Source: Candidatus Baltobacteraceae bacterium (GTDB taxonomy: Bacteria > Vulcanimicrobiota > Vulcanimicrobiia > Vulcanimicrobiales > Vulcanimicrobiaceae). From it: 64,000 nucleotides of DNA. The position numbers were made by a program, and so were the translations under genes. This document shows positions 26,564 through 35,473 of this stretch, piece by piece. The number at the start of each line of letters is the position of its first letter. Position 1 is the first letter of the stretch. The notes under the pieces are model-generated. The model saw nothing but the letters and a program-made list of their open reading frames with translations, was not told where the DNA came from and ran no database searches. Location of the stretch: the NCBI GenBank assembly GCA_036488875.1, contig DASXGW010000003.1, forward strand, positions 62,001 through 126,000, written 5' to 3'.

Positions 26564-26575
26564 GAGTAACCCTCC

Positions 26576-26959
26576 CTAAGCCGGTTGTAACAGCGGATTG
26601 AGTTTGGACCGATACCGCCAGGCTACGACAAACCAGAGCACGGTGGCTACAAGCGGCATCGGAATTAAGGCGGCGGGCCACATCGTGACGTGGAAAGCCA
26701 AGATATTGGCGATGACTGCGGCCAGCATGACTAGCGCCAGCGGCACGAAGCGATTGATGACCAGCATCACGCCGGAAATCAGTTGGACGCCGAAGATGAA
26801 GTAGGCGAAGTGCGTCTGGACCATCGCTCCGAAGAAGGTCCCGGCCTCTTGCGGGATCGACGGCGGGCTCGGAATGAACGGCACGAAGTCGTTGAGCCCG
26901 AACGCGATGAACATCAACCCCAACAGGGTGCGTGCAATGGTGTAAAGTGCGTTTTTCAC
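26576..26959 (-). CDS. DoxX-like four-helix membrane protein
   Basis: A 127-residue inner-membrane protein with four predicted transmembrane helices (about 8-25, 47-65, 70-90, 95-115) and the opening MKNALYTIARTLLGLMFIAF of the DoxX group. Members often sit beside quinone- or redox-related enzymes; the biochemical role is not established. The start is GTG 26959 with GGAG eight bases upstream. First gene of a two-gene operon with wrbA, controlled probably by the divergent TetR regulator. Confidence 0.82.
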   Translation of the reverse strand: MKNALYTIARTLLGLMFIAFGLNDFVPFIPSPPSIPQEAGTFFGAMVQTHFAYFIFGVQLISGVMLVINRFVPLALVMLAAVIANILAFHVTMWPAALIPMPLVATVLWFVVAWRYRSKLNPLLQPA

Positions 26960-27015
26960 GGCTAAATCTCCATAAGGCCGCCTGCTTGGTCTTGTTCTGA
27001 TCTTCTCGACAACTG

Positions 27016-27102
27016 TTGCCTAATCGGCCTATGTCGGGTATAATACAGATGTCGGGAAACCTCGTCAACCGACAAAAGGGCGAAAGTGTCGCTTAACCGA
27101 CG
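27016..27102 (+). promoter_or_regulatory. TetR promoter with four TGTCGG half-site operators
   Basis: A -35 TTGCCT (27016-27021), 17 bases, and a perfect -10 TATAAT (27039-27044) drive the tetR-type gene. TGTCGG occurs at 27032-27037 and 27050-27055 (18 apart) and inverted as CCGACA at 27069-27074 and CCGACG at 27097-27102. The middle pair makes the inverted repeat TGTCGG-N13-CCGACA straddling the expected transcription start, so binding should block this promoter and probably the divergent doxX-wrbA promoter. Confidence 0.7.
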
Positions 27103-27116
27103 AGAACGGAAAACTG

Positions 27117-27677
27117 ATGGCTACCAACGCAATCGCGCAAGAGCAGCGGACCGACCCGCGGGTGACGCGCACGCAGAAGCTCATTCGCGATGCGCTTAAA
27201 TCGCTGCTCGCCGAGAAGAGCTTTGAATCGACCAGCGTGCAAGACATCGCCGAGCGTGCGACGGTCAACCGAGCGACGTTTTACGCGCATTTCGCGGACA
27301 AGTTCGCGCTGCTCGATGCGATCATCCGCGACGACGTCGCCGCCAAACTTTCCGAAGGCAATCCGCTCAACGAAGCGGATACGCGCGAATTATTGCACGC
27401 GGTCGGTACGAACGTCTTCGGTTTCGTCGGACAGCACCGTGCGTGCAAGATCGACCGCGATTTCGAGCCGCAGTTCGAGAGTGCCATCGAGGCGCAGCTC
27501 GCTGAGCTCCTCATGCCGGTCTTCGACCATTGCACCGCGCTGCTGATTGCGTCGGCCCTCGCCGGAGCCGCGATGAGCTGGCGCCATCAAGCGCCCAAGA
27601 CGGATCCCGGTCCAATCGTTAGCAACATCGTCGGCATACTCGTCGAGGGGGTAGAGAAGCATAGGGCTCCGGCGTAG
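27117..27677 (+). CDS. TetR/AcrR family transcriptional regulator
   Basis: A 186-residue TetR-type repressor. The DNA-binding domain (about 18-65) contains TRTQKLIRDALKSLLAEKSF, SVQDIAERATVNRATFYAHF and the connecting FADKFALLDAIIRDD. The C-terminal half is the ligand-binding bundle; the inducer is unknown, but the quinone reductase target suggests a quinone or electrophile. It sits divergent from doxX-wrbA with a 157-base spacer full of TGTCGG half-sites. Confidence 0.92.
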   Translation: MATNAIAQEQRTDPRVTRTQKLIRDALKSLLAEKSFESTSVQDIAERATVNRATFYAHFADKFALLDAIIRDDVAAKLSEGNPLNEADTRELLHAVGTNVFGFVGQHRACKIDRDFEPQFESAIEAQLAELLMPVFDHCTALLIASALAGAAMSWRHQAPKTDPGPIVSNIVGILVEGVEKHRAPA

Positions 27678-29261
27678 CTACTCCTCGAGATCGGGTTGGC
27701 CGGTCGCGTCGAGAACCGAAATCTCGACCGATTGCAAGTCGAAGACCCGTTGCAGTCGCCGGAGCACGGTGTTATCGATTTTCCCCCGCGCGCGAAGCTC
27801 GATGAGCTTCGCGCGCTGTGCTTCGAGCAGCTCGCGTTGTGCTTCGCGAAACAGGGTCGTCTTGAGCGTTCCGCGTGCCGAGATGGCGCCGTCGCCGAAC
27901 TCTTCTACGCGCGTCTGGAGCCTGCGGCGGTGCAGATCCAGGATTTCCTGGGGGTATTTACCGCTCTGCCGTAACCGTTCTAAGCAATCCAGTCCGGCGT
28001 GCGCTGTCGCGCGCAGCGCCAGTCGCTCTTCACGCGTGGCTTCGCCGTCGTCTTTGATGTGTAGCCGGCGAATGATCCACGGCAAGGTGCCGCCCTGCCC
28101 GATCAAGGTCACGAGCAAGACGATAAAGGTCAGAAAAATCAATAGGTCGCGGTAAGGAAACGGACCCGCAACGGTTTCGAGCGGGATCGCAAGTGCTGCC
28201 GCTAGCGACACGCCTCCGCGCATTCCCGTCCACGCCAGCAGGGCGACGTGCGACCAGTCCGGCTTCCCGCGAGCGTGCTCGGGTTCGTTCGTAATCGGCA
28301 ACAGGCCCTGAGCGAACGTCCAGACCAGCCGCGTAACGACGCATGCGCCGGCGACCGCGACGCTCCACCACGTCAGCTCGGCGAACGAGTAATGTAAAGA
28401 CGAAACGATCGAGTGAAAGCGAATGCCCACCTCGGTGAAGATGAAGGCGTTCAAGAGAAAAACGACCGTCGTCCAAAACCCCGTCAGCAGTTCCCGCGCG
28501 CGCGGCTGCAGCAGGTTCGGGGTGAAATGGCTGAGCACGAGGCCTGAAGTTACGGTCGCGAGTACGCCCGACGCGCCGATGTAATACGCCGGCAGATAGG
28601 AAAGGAACGGCACCAGTACCGAGATCGTAGCCTGAAGCGTGTCCTCTTTGAGGGCGCGCCACGCGACAACCGCGACCCCGGCGGCCGCGGCGCCCAGGAT
28701 CACCGACTCGGCGACCGTCACGACTAACGCGCCTGCCGTATGCACGAACGAGAATGATGCGCCGACGACCGCGGCAATCCCGACGCCGTAGAGAATCAGC
28801 GAGGTCGCATCGTTGACGAGACTTTCGCCTTCGATCGTTCCTATGAGGTGTCGCGGAACGTTGAGCTCGTCGGCGATTGCCGCAAAGGCAACTTCGTCGG
28901 TTGACGAGACGATTGCCCCGAGCACGAAGGCGACGCCCCAGCCCATTGCGGGAATGACGGCATGGGCGATGACGGCCACTACGACCGTCGTGACGATGAC
29001 GAGGCCGAACGCCATTTGGAAAATCCAAATGGCGCTCGAGCGGAACTCGCTCGTCGGTGCGGTCAGGCTCTCCCAATAGAGCAGCGGCGGGAGGAACACG
29101 ACCAACACGAGGTCGGGCGGCAGCGGAAACGTCGGCACGCCCGGGATATATCCGATCACCATCCCGCCGAGCACCAGCACGATCGGGTAGGCGACGTTGA
29201 TCCGGTTCGCAATCGTTACCAGGACGACGATTGCGATTCCGACGACGATCAGTGCGGCCAC
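27678..29261 (-). CDS. CPA1-family Na+/H+ antiporter
   Basis: A 527-residue inner-membrane exchanger: about 12 transmembrane helices in residues 1-410 and a ~110-residue charged cytoplasmic tail with coiled-coil character (REAQRELLEAQRAKLIELRA). NhaP/NHE motifs are visible: FLPPLLYWESL, GAIVSSTDEVAFAAI, EGESLVNDATSLIL, WTGMRGGVSLAAALAIP. In the ion-site motif the usual TDP reads TDE. It exchanges cytoplasmic Na+ (or K+) for H+ and supports pH/salt homeostasis. The start is GTG 29261; TAGAAC lies six bases before it. Ends flush with the convergent TetR gene. Confidence 0.9.
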   Translation of the reverse strand: MAALIVVGIAIVVLVTIANRINVAYPIVLVLGGMVIGYIPGVPTFPLPPDLVLVVFLPPLLYWESLTAPTSEFRSSAIWIFQMAFGLVIVTTVVVAVIAHAVIPAMGWGVAFVLGAIVSSTDEVAFAAIADELNVPRHLIGTIEGESLVNDATSLILYGVGIAAVVGASFSFVHTAGALVVTVAESVILGAAAAGVAVVAWRALKEDTLQATISVLVPFLSYLPAYYIGASGVLATVTSGLVLSHFTPNLLQPRARELLTGFWTTVVFLLNAFIFTEVGIRFHSIVSSLHYSFAELTWWSVAVAGACVVTRLVWTFAQGLLPITNEPEHARGKPDWSHVALLAWTGMRGGVSLAAALAIPLETVAGPFPYRDLLIFLTFIVLLVTLIGQGGTLPWIIRRLHIKDDGEATREERLALRATAHAGLDCLERLRQSGKYPQEILDLHRRRLQTRVEEFGDGAISARGTLKTTLFREAQRELLEAQRAKLIELRARGKIDNTVLRRLQRVFDLQSVEISVLDATGQPDLEE

Positions 29262-29312
29262 GCCTAGGTTCTACGAGAAGGCGCCGCGCAAGGCCCCTGG
29301 AAAGAGGCGCCT

Positions 29313-31334
29313 ATGCAATATTTAATCGCTGTGGCCGCTTTTTCGCTCGCCCAAGTGATGAGCGCGCCGTTTGTCGATCACCTCACCGCTTCGCCCGACG
29401 GCACGGTGCTCGTCTGGAAAACGTACGAGCGCGGTCAGTACAATCTGTACACCAACGCCGGTGGTACCGTGCACCGCGTGACGCCGTATACGGCCGACGA
29501 CGGTCTCGATATCGACGACGTGTCGGTGCTCTCGACCGACGACGCGGTGATTTACTCGCGCGGTGGCGTGAGCGACAACGGCCAAGGCGACAATATCAAT
29601 CCGCTGTCTAAGCTGCCGCCGCCGGTGCGTACGGTCTACATTGCACCGCTTGGCGACGGCACGCCGGTCGCAGTCGGCGAGGGGCTCAAGGGAACCGTCT
29701 CACCCAAGAACGACACCGTCGCCTGGGTCTACAACAACAACCTCATGACGGCGCCGCTGCAGAAGAACGGCGCGACGTATACGGTCGGCAAGGCAACGCA
29801 ACTCGCGATTCGCGGCACGGTGCAGGATCTCGCGTGGTCGCCCGACGGTTCGCGGATCGCCTTTACGAACAATCGCACGGATCACGCGTTCATCGTCATC
29901 TACACCCCGGCGCAAAACCGCTACGTGTACGCGACCCCGGATTTCACCAACGACGCGAGCCCGGTGTGGTCGCCGGACGGCAAGAAAGTCGCGTTCCTTC
30001 GGACGCCCGGCAACCGCAGCGACGAAAACGTGTATCTGCGGCCGGTGCGCCAGCCCTGGTCCATCTGGGTCGCCGACGCGAACACCGGCAACGCTCGCAA
30101 GATTTGGGAAGCGCACCGCGGTATGGGCGCGCAGTTCTATCAAGACGAAGGGAATCCGGAGCCGTTAGCTTGGCTGAACGACGGAACCAATATTGCGTTC
30201 TTGTGGGAGGGTGACGGCTGGTTGCATATCTACGCCGTTGCGTCGAGCGGCGGGACGGCAAAGCGCCTCACCACCGGCAACTTCGAAGTCGAAGAGTTCG
30301 TTCCGTCACTCGACAGGTCGAGCCTCTACTATGCCACCAACGAGGGCGCCATCGATTGGCGTCACATCTGGGAAGTCGGCCTGAGCGCGCAGCCGCATCA
30401 AGTGACCGGTGGGGCGCCGTTCAATCAGTGGAGTCCGACGCCGCTGACGCAACATCGCTTGGCTTACGTTCGCGCGAGCTACAACGTTCCGCCGGTCGTG
30501 ATGATCGGCGACCAAGCGCTCACGGCCAACCTCACGCCTTCCGAATTTCCCGCGAACGATTTGGTACAGCCGGAGCTCGTGACGTTCAAAGCCCCCGACG
30601 GCTTGACGATTCACGGTCAGCTCTTCGTGCCGCGCACCGCAGGCCCGCATCCCGGCATCATCTTCGATCACGGTGGTCCGGTTCGCCAGATGCTGGCCGG
30701 CTTCCATTACATGGATGCCTATACGTTCTTGTACGAGGAGAATCAGTATCTTACCAACCTCGGTTTCGAGGTGTTGTCGGTGAACTATCGCAGCGGCGTC
30801 ATGTACGGACACGACTTCCGCAATCCGCCGAAGTGCTGCTGGTGGGGCTCGTCGGAGTATCAGGACGTCGTTGCGGGCGCGCACTTCTTGCAGAAGCAGC
30901 CGGGCGTCGACGCCAAACGCATCGGGATCTACGGCCTCTCATACGGCGGGTTGCTCACGGCGCTCGGCCTCGCGCGCAACTCCGACATCTTCAAGGCCGG
31001 CGCCGACATCGCAGGCGTGCATAACTGGGCGTTCGACATCGACGTGGGCTACGGCAAGCCGACCGGTACGCCCGCACAGCGCAAGGTTGCCTACGATGCG
31101 TCCGCGGTGGCATCGCTTGACAAGTGGACGTCGCCGGTGCTCATCTCCCAAGGGGACGACGATCGCAACGTCCCGTTTGCGGAAGGGATCGATATGGCGA
31201 CGCGGCTGCGCGACAAGGGCGTGCACGTCGAAACGCTGGTGTTTCCGAACGAAACGCACGAGAACCAAGTTTGGGCCGATCTGGTTCGGCGCTACAACGC
31301 CGTGGCCGATTTCTTAGTGCGAATGCTGCACTAA
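29313..31334 (+). CDS. S9 family peptidase (acylaminoacyl/oligopeptidase type)
   Basis: A 673-residue protein: N-terminal beta-propeller with WD40-like PD40 repeats (about 25-400; LAWSPDGSRIAFTNN, PVWSPDGKKVAFLR) and a C-terminal alpha/beta-hydrolase domain (about 420-673). The catalytic triad is Ser543 in GLSYGG, Asp617 in DDDRNV and His649 in NETHEN. A short hydrophobic N-terminus (MQYLIAVAAFSLAQVMSA) is a signal peptide, so it should cleave peptides in the periplasm. GAGG seven bases before ATG 29313. Divergent from the antiporter. Confidence 0.92.
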   Translation: MQYLIAVAAFSLAQVMSAPFVDHLTASPDGTVLVWKTYERGQYNLYTNAGGTVHRVTPYTADDGLDIDDVSVLSTDDAVIYSRGGVSDNGQGDNINPLSKLPPPVRTVYIAPLGDGTPVAVGEGLKGTVSPKNDTVAWVYNNNLMTAPLQKNGATYTVGKATQLAIRGTVQDLAWSPDGSRIAFTNNRTDHAFIVIYTPAQNRYVYATPDFTNDASPVWSPDGKKVAFLRTPGNRSDENVYLRPVRQPWSIWVADANTGNARKIWEAHRGMGAQFYQDEGNPEPLAWLNDGTNIAFLWEGDGWLHIYAVASSGGTAKRLTTGNFEVEEFVPSLDRSSLYYATNEGAIDWRHIWEVGLSAQPHQVTGGAPFNQWSPTPLTQHRLAYVRASYNVPPVVMIGDQALTANLTPSEFPANDLVQPELVTFKAPDGLTIHGQLFVPRTAGPHPGIIFDHGGPVRQMLAGFHYMDAYTFLYEENQYLTNLGFEVLSVNYRSGVMYGHDFRNPPKCCWWGSSEYQDVVAGAHFLQKQPGVDAKRIGIYGLSYGGLLTALGLARNSDIFKAGADIAGVHNWAFDIDVGYGKPTGTPAQRKVAYDASAVASLDKWTSPVLISQGDDDRNVPFAEGIDMATRLRDKGVHVETLVFPNETHENQVWADLVRRYNAVADFLVRMLH

Positions 31335-31383
31335 CGGTACCCTGACCCCTCGGGGAGAAACCGATGCGGCGGTTAGGGTGTCC

Positions 31384-32709
31384 ATGGCTGTTAGCACCAT
31401 GAAACCGTTGCAATCGATCGCCGCGACCGCGGCACTCGCTTTCGGAGCCCTCCTCGCAACCGTCACCGCGGCATCAGCCGCAAGGGAGAAGCCGCCTGTC
31501 GTCGCCATAGCCGATCGCGGCGCTCCGGTCGAAAACGTCTCCATCGAGACCTATGGCTTCGTAAAGCCCGAGGTGGCGATGCGCTATCTCGCGCTCCACA
31601 AGGGCGATCCGTTGACGCAGAGCGGCGTCGATCGGGATTACCACAACTTGGTGACGCTCGGAGGGGTGCGGACGCGCCTGCAAATCTCGCGCGATGCAGC
31701 AACCGGCGGCGTAATGCTGCATTGGATCGTCATGGGTAAGTGGCTCGAACCGACCGACCACCCGTTTTACGCCGATCAGCCGCTCTCGTTTCCGATCGAA
31801 GGCCTCGGGTGGATCGCATCGTCGCCACAGCTCGACGACAGCGGGTCGCAGGTCTCGTCGGTCTCGCAGCTCGCGCTGCGCGCCGATCTGCTGCGCCTCG
31901 TGTACACGCGTCCGATTTCGGTCGATCCCCACGGTGGGCGCGAGTCGGATCTCATCGCAGACATCATCCAAGGGCGCGGTGTTTTTCGTCAGAGCGCGCC
32001 CGTGGCCGTGAACGTCTTTAGCTGGTTTAGTGGCGCCGAAGCGCTCTACCTCAACCGCGGTACCGACGGTAACCAGTACGAAATCGGGTTACGCGAAGGG
32101 CGATCCACCAGCGATCACTCCACCTATATTACCGCGCCTTCGATCTACGAGACGTTCTATCGGCCGTCGCGAACGAACGCCTTGGAGTTCGGATTCTCCC
32201 ACGCGTGCCTCGTACCGCCGACGCAGTGGCATCCGCCTTACTGCGACATGCAGTATCGCGTCGAAGCGTTTGACGGTTTCGGCGGTTTCGGAGCGACGAA
32301 CGAGTACCAGCTCTATATTGCCGATATCGCGCGGTACTTCCGCGTCGGCCAGTCCACGTTCGTGTTGCACGGAGGGATCTACCGCACGGGCGGCGTCGTC
32401 GCGAGCAGCGGTTTGATCTGCGCGACCGGTCTTCACGGCTACGCAAAAGGGACGTGCGGTACCGATGCCAACGTCGTGCAAGGCGAGTATCGTTTCGCCG
32501 ACGCACAGCCCGGAAACGTGAAGTTCTTTCTCTTCGAAGAAGCGGCCTCGAGCCGCGTGCGCGAGGGGTCGCAATACTTTGCGCCGCCAAACTTCGTTTG
32601 GCGCACCGACACCGGCGGCGGGATCATGTATAAGGGCGTCCGCCTCGATCTCGCATACGGCAATCAAGGTGGGCGCTTGACGTACGAGCTGCAGGGACAA
32701 CTGTTTTAA
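31384..32709 (+). CDS. Omp85-like outer-membrane barrel with a single POTRA domain
   Basis: About 441 residues. A signal peptide (MKPLQSIAATAALAFGALLA...ASA) is followed by one POTRA-like domain (about 45-115; VENVSIETYGFVKPEVAMRY, GDPLTQSGVDRDYHNLVTLG) and a C-terminal region (about 150-441) rich in alternating beta strands that ends in Phe, as in Omp85/TamA barrels. Typical BamA has five POTRA domains, so this is a reduced form; a role in secreting or inserting a specific partner is possible. ATG 31384 has AGGG five bases upstream; GTG 31378 and ATG 31399 are alternatives. Its end overlaps the convergent HTH gene by four bases. Confidence 0.72.
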   Translation: MAVSTMKPLQSIAATAALAFGALLATVTAASAAREKPPVVAIADRGAPVENVSIETYGFVKPEVAMRYLALHKGDPLTQSGVDRDYHNLVTLGGVRTRLQISRDAATGGVMLHWIVMGKWLEPTDHPFYADQPLSFPIEGLGWIASSPQLDDSGSQVSSVSQLALRADLLRLVYTRPISVDPHGGRESDLIADIIQGRGVFRQSAPVAVNVFSWFSGAEALYLNRGTDGNQYEIGLREGRSTSDHSTYITAPSIYETFYRPSRTNALEFGFSHACLVPPTQWHPPYCDMQYRVEAFDGFGGFGATNEYQLYIADIARYFRVGQSTFVLHGGIYRTGGVVASSGLICATGLHGYAKGTCGTDANVVQGEYRFADAQPGNVKFFLFEEAASSRVREGSQYFAPPNFVWRTDTGGGIMYKGVRLDLAYGNQGGRLTYELQGQLF

Positions 32710-33488
32710 GGGCGCGGGACCTGCACGATCAGCGCCTGCTGATAGTTGTCGGAATAGCTGAGGTTGAGGACGTCGTAGGTAAATCTCCCCGAGTTCGGTG
32801 AGTCGATGGTGACGGACATCTCGGCCATCGGATGCTCGACGTCTTGCGAATCCCAAAGCGCGGCGAACTCCGGCTCCGTGCGTAACGCTTCGAGCAGCGC
32901 GGCGTAACGATCGTCGGCCAAGTTCCGTCCCCAGGATAGCCGGAACATTGCGACCAGCCTGCGCGCGAACGCCGGCCACGAATCGCCCAGCGGCGCGCGC
33001 ATGCGCTCGTCGACGAAATAGCGCAGCACAATGTTAAATGGCGGATTGCCGGGCTTCTCGATGTCCCAGACTCTGCTATACTCCTCGTTCCAATCCAACA
33101 CGTCCCAGGCGCGCCCGATCACGTACGCCGGCGCGTGTATCCAGCGATGCAGCGCCTCGCGAACGATCGGGTCGACCGTAACCGGTTCGGTGTGGCCCGA
33201 AATGCGTTCCGCCAAGCCTTGCAAATGCGCTCGCTCCGCGTCGCTTAACCGCAGTGCGCGCGCAATGCTCTCAACGACCTCGCTCGACACGCCGCGGGCC
33301 GTCCCGGTTTCGAACATCGTATACCACGTGAGGCCGACACCCGCGAGCGCGGCAACTTCTTCGCGCCGTAGGCCGGGAACGCGCCGCCGGCCGCCCGACT
33401 GTAATCCGACCTCTTCGGGCCGAATCCGAGCGCGGCGCCCTTGCAAGAACTGCCGCAACTCCGTGCGGCGCAGCTCCTCGTCGCTCAC
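32706..33488 (-). CDS. Helix-turn-helix (XRE/MmyB-like) transcriptional regulator
   Basis: A 260-residue regulator of the XRE-HTH plus MmyB-like ligand-binding type. The HTH lies at about 12-70 (RRVPGLRREEVAALAGVGLTWYTMFETG) and the PAS-like C-terminal domain at about 95-255 (RWIHAPAYVIGRAWDVLDWN). The frame is open much further upstream but has no suitable start until GTG 33488 (MSDEELRRTELRQFL), which matches the family's usual N-terminus and avoids overlap with the divergent gene. Regulators of this group are commonly divergent from the SDR or epimerase gene they control, as here. Confidence 0.85.
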   Translation of the reverse strand: MSDEELRRTELRQFLQGRRARIRPEEVGLQSGGRRRVPGLRREEVAALAGVGLTWYTMFETGTARGVSSEVVESIARALRLSDAERAHLQGLAERISGHTEPVTVDPIVREALHRWIHAPAYVIGRAWDVLDWNEEYSRVWDIEKPGNPPFNIVLRYFVDERMRAPLGDSWPAFARRLVAMFRLSWGRNLADDRYAALLEALRTEPEFAALWDSQDVEHPMAEMSVTIDSPNSGRFTYDVLNLSYSDNYQQALIVQVPRP

Positions 33489-33557
33489 CCTATCACCGTC
33501 GCTGATATCATAAACGCGCTGCTGGCTACCCGGCGCCTTCGGTGTTACAACGTCGTC

Positions 33558-34487
33558 ATGAAAAAGAATTGCATTTTCGTCACCGGTGCCACCGGCTTCA
33601 TCGGTTCGGCGATCGTCAAAGAACTCATCGAAGCCGGCCACGAGGTGCTCGGTTTGGCCCGCTCCAGCGCGGCGGCTGAGTTGCTTGCCGCGGCGGGCGC
33701 CCAGGTGCACTGCGGCGACGTGGAAGATCTCGACAGCTTGCGTCGTGGGGCGCAAGCATCGGACGGGGTGATCCACACCGCCTTCAATCACGACTTTTCA
33801 CGGTGGAAGGAGAACTCTGAGAACGACCGGCGCGCGATCGAAACGCTCGGGCAAGCCCTGATGGGTTCGGGGCGCCGTTTGGTCGTCACGTCCGGAACCG
33901 CGATCGTAAGCGCGACGCCGGGCCAACTCGCAACCGAAGAAACGAAAATCGCCATTACGTCCAGCGAGGTTCCGCGTGTGGCGTCCGAAGAAGCGGCCGA
34001 CGCAATCATAGCGCGCGGCGCCGACGTTTCGGTCGTGCGCTTATCGCCGACGGTTCACGGTGAGGGCGACCACGGGTTCGTTCCGATGCTGATAAAGACC
34101 GCTCGCGAGAAAGGCGTGTCGGCGTACATCGGTGACGGGCAAAATCGTTGGTCCGCCGTTCATCGCGTCGACGCGGCACGGCTTTTCGTTCTGGCGCTCG
34201 ATAAAGGAGAAAAAAGCGCGCGCTATCACGGCGTGGCCGAAGAAGCGATATCGTTCCGCGCGATCGCCGAAGCGATCGCGCGCGGTCTCGGCGTTCCGGC
34301 CCGGAGTTTATCGCCCGAAGAGGCGGCCGACCACTTCGGCTGGTTCGCGCACTTCGCCGCCCTCGATGCGCCGTCGTCGAGCGCATTGACGCGCGAACGT
34401 CTCGGGTGGACGCCGGTGCATCCGATGCTGCTCGACGATCTCGCAAATGCCGGCTATTTCACAACCGCCCCGGCAGGCCGTTCTTAG
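33558..34487 (+). CDS. NAD-dependent epimerase/dehydratase family (extended SDR) protein
   Basis: A 309-residue extended SDR. The nucleotide-binding motif is VTGATGFIGSAIVKELIEAGHEV; GDVEDLDSLRRG and FIG/VTSGT strands follow. The canonical YxxxK is not clear, the Tyr position being occupied differently (VPRVASEEAADAI), which resembles the atypical NmrA/epimerase group. The substrate is unknown. ATG 33558 is preceded by TACAAC ending exactly six bases upstream, with no Shine-Dalgarno. Divergent from the HTH regulator (69-base spacer); its 3' end overlaps the PPC gene by four bases. Confidence 0.85.
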   Translation: MKKNCIFVTGATGFIGSAIVKELIEAGHEVLGLARSSAAAELLAAAGAQVHCGDVEDLDSLRRGAQASDGVIHTAFNHDFSRWKENSENDRRAIETLGQALMGSGRRLVVTSGTAIVSATPGQLATEETKIAITSSEVPRVASEEAADAIIARGADVSVVRLSPTVHGEGDHGFVPMLIKTAREKGVSAYIGDGQNRWSAVHRVDAARLFVLALDKGEKSARYHGVAEEAISFRAIAEAIARGLGVPARSLSPEEAADHFGWFAHFAALDAPSSSALTRERLGWTPVHPMLLDDLANAGYFTTAPAGRS

Positions 34488-34921
34488 AGACTCAGCACCG
34501 CGAGACCCGACGCCGCGTCCGAGCGTTTTTGCAGCGGCGTCGGGCTCTCGGTCAAGAACAACTCGCACGTCGGGCGAACGCAGGCTTCGAGAAGATGACC
34601 GCCGTGCGCCGTGCCGTCCTTCCTCCCAACGACCGCGTGCGCGTGAACGACCGGTTTGCCTTCGGCTTGCACCAAAGCGACGGTGCCGATTAGAGACAAC
34701 AGTTCGAGCTGTTCGTTGAGAACGACCGACGCCTCGTATTTCTTGGTCTCCCAGTTGAACCACGCCAGACGACACGAACTCAACCCGCCGACCGCCTTGA
34801 AGCTGGCTGCCGACAGCGACTGTTCCGTCGCGAAGCGGGATAACGTTGCCGATATCTCGTCGCCGGTTTGAAACACCAGTACGAACGTTTTCGGCCGGCT
34901 ATCGATCTGCTTGAATCTCAT
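34484..34921 (-). CDS. PPC (DUF296) domain protein
   Basis: A 145-residue PPC/DUF296 protein, the trimeric fold shared with plant AT-hook proteins. Motifs: FVLVFQTGDEISATLSRFA, AASFKAVGGLSSCRLAWFN, VHAHAVVGRKDGTAHGGHLLEA (a His cluster that may bind metal) and PTCELFL. Its cellular role in bacteria is not established; it may bind DNA or a small ligand. GGGAGG just upstream of ATG 34921. It lies 18 bases after the wHTH gene on the same strand and is likely cotranscribed with it. Confidence 0.88.
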   Translation of the reverse strand: MRFKQIDSRPKTFVLVFQTGDEISATLSRFATEQSLSAASFKAVGGLSSCRLAWFNWETKKYEASVVLNEQLELLSLIGTVALVQAEGKPVVHAHAVVGRKDGTAHGGHLLEACVRPTCELFLTESPTPLQKRSDAASGLAVLSL

Positions 34922-34939
34922 GCCTCCCTTTACCCGGGC

Positions 34940-35473
34940 TCATGCGCGGAAGAGGCGAACGTTGAGCGCAAACGCTCGTTGCCTGTCCGTTCTGTGGGTT
35001 TCAAGCTCCTTGAGACGTGCGAGGATGGCTCGAACTTCGCGCAGTTCGCTTCGATCGAGATAGACGATCGATTGGCGCCAACTCAAATCGCCCGCGTCGA
35101 TCGGCCGGCGTGCGGCCGACCGTTCGAATAGCGCGACTTCCGCGGCGTGCAGCGCGAGCAGGTTGCGGCGCAACGCCTCGGTCGAGCGCTCGCGACCACG
35201 CAGCCGTATGCTGCTGGGAGCGGTGGGTGCTGTAGAGAACGCTTTTTCGGGCGCTCCTCGGCCCTCGGGCGGCCGCTCGATGGTTACGATAAACCCAGCC
35301 TGCGCCAGGACCTTGAGGTGCCGGTAGAGCGACGCTTGCGATATGCGGGGAAGCTCTTCTCGCAGCTCGCGCGCGCTGAGCGGTCCGCTTAGTTGAATCA
35401 CCGTAAGCAGTTCCAAGCGCTCGGGATGGATGATGGCATCTGCGGGCGACGGTCTCTTGACGCGCGTACTCAT
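34940..35473 (-). CDS. Winged-helix transcriptional regulator (ArsR/PadR-like)
   Basis: A 177-residue regulator. Residues ~15-90 form a winged helix (HPERLELLTVIQLSGPLSA; recognition helix SQASLYRHLKVLAQAGF; wing RGAPEKAFST), similar to the DUF4097/YcfQ-like ArsR group with an extra C-terminal helical domain (about 95-177). It has no cysteine-rich metal site. The start codon at 35473 overlaps the first possible start of the divergent aspartic protease, and the 8-4-8 palindrome at 35482-35501 is the evident operator. Followed by the PPC gene. Confidence 0.85.
   Translation of the reverse strand: MSTRVKRPSPADAIIHPERLELLTVIQLSGPLSARELREELPRISQASLYRHLKVLAQAGFIVTIERPPEGRGAPEKAFSTAPTAPSSIRLRGRERSTEALRRNLLALHAAEVALFERSAARRPIDAGDLSWRQSIVYLDRSELREVRAILARLKELETHRTDRQRAFALNVRLFRA

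Noticed and set aside
29281-29312. GGCGCC-containing repeats before the S9 peptidase as an operator
   Set aside because: Short self-complementary GC hexamers are frequent by chance at this composition.
33489-33791. N-terminal extension of the HTH regulator frame
   Set aside because: It overlaps the divergent epimerase gene, has no homology-like features, and the family N-terminus matches GTG 33488.
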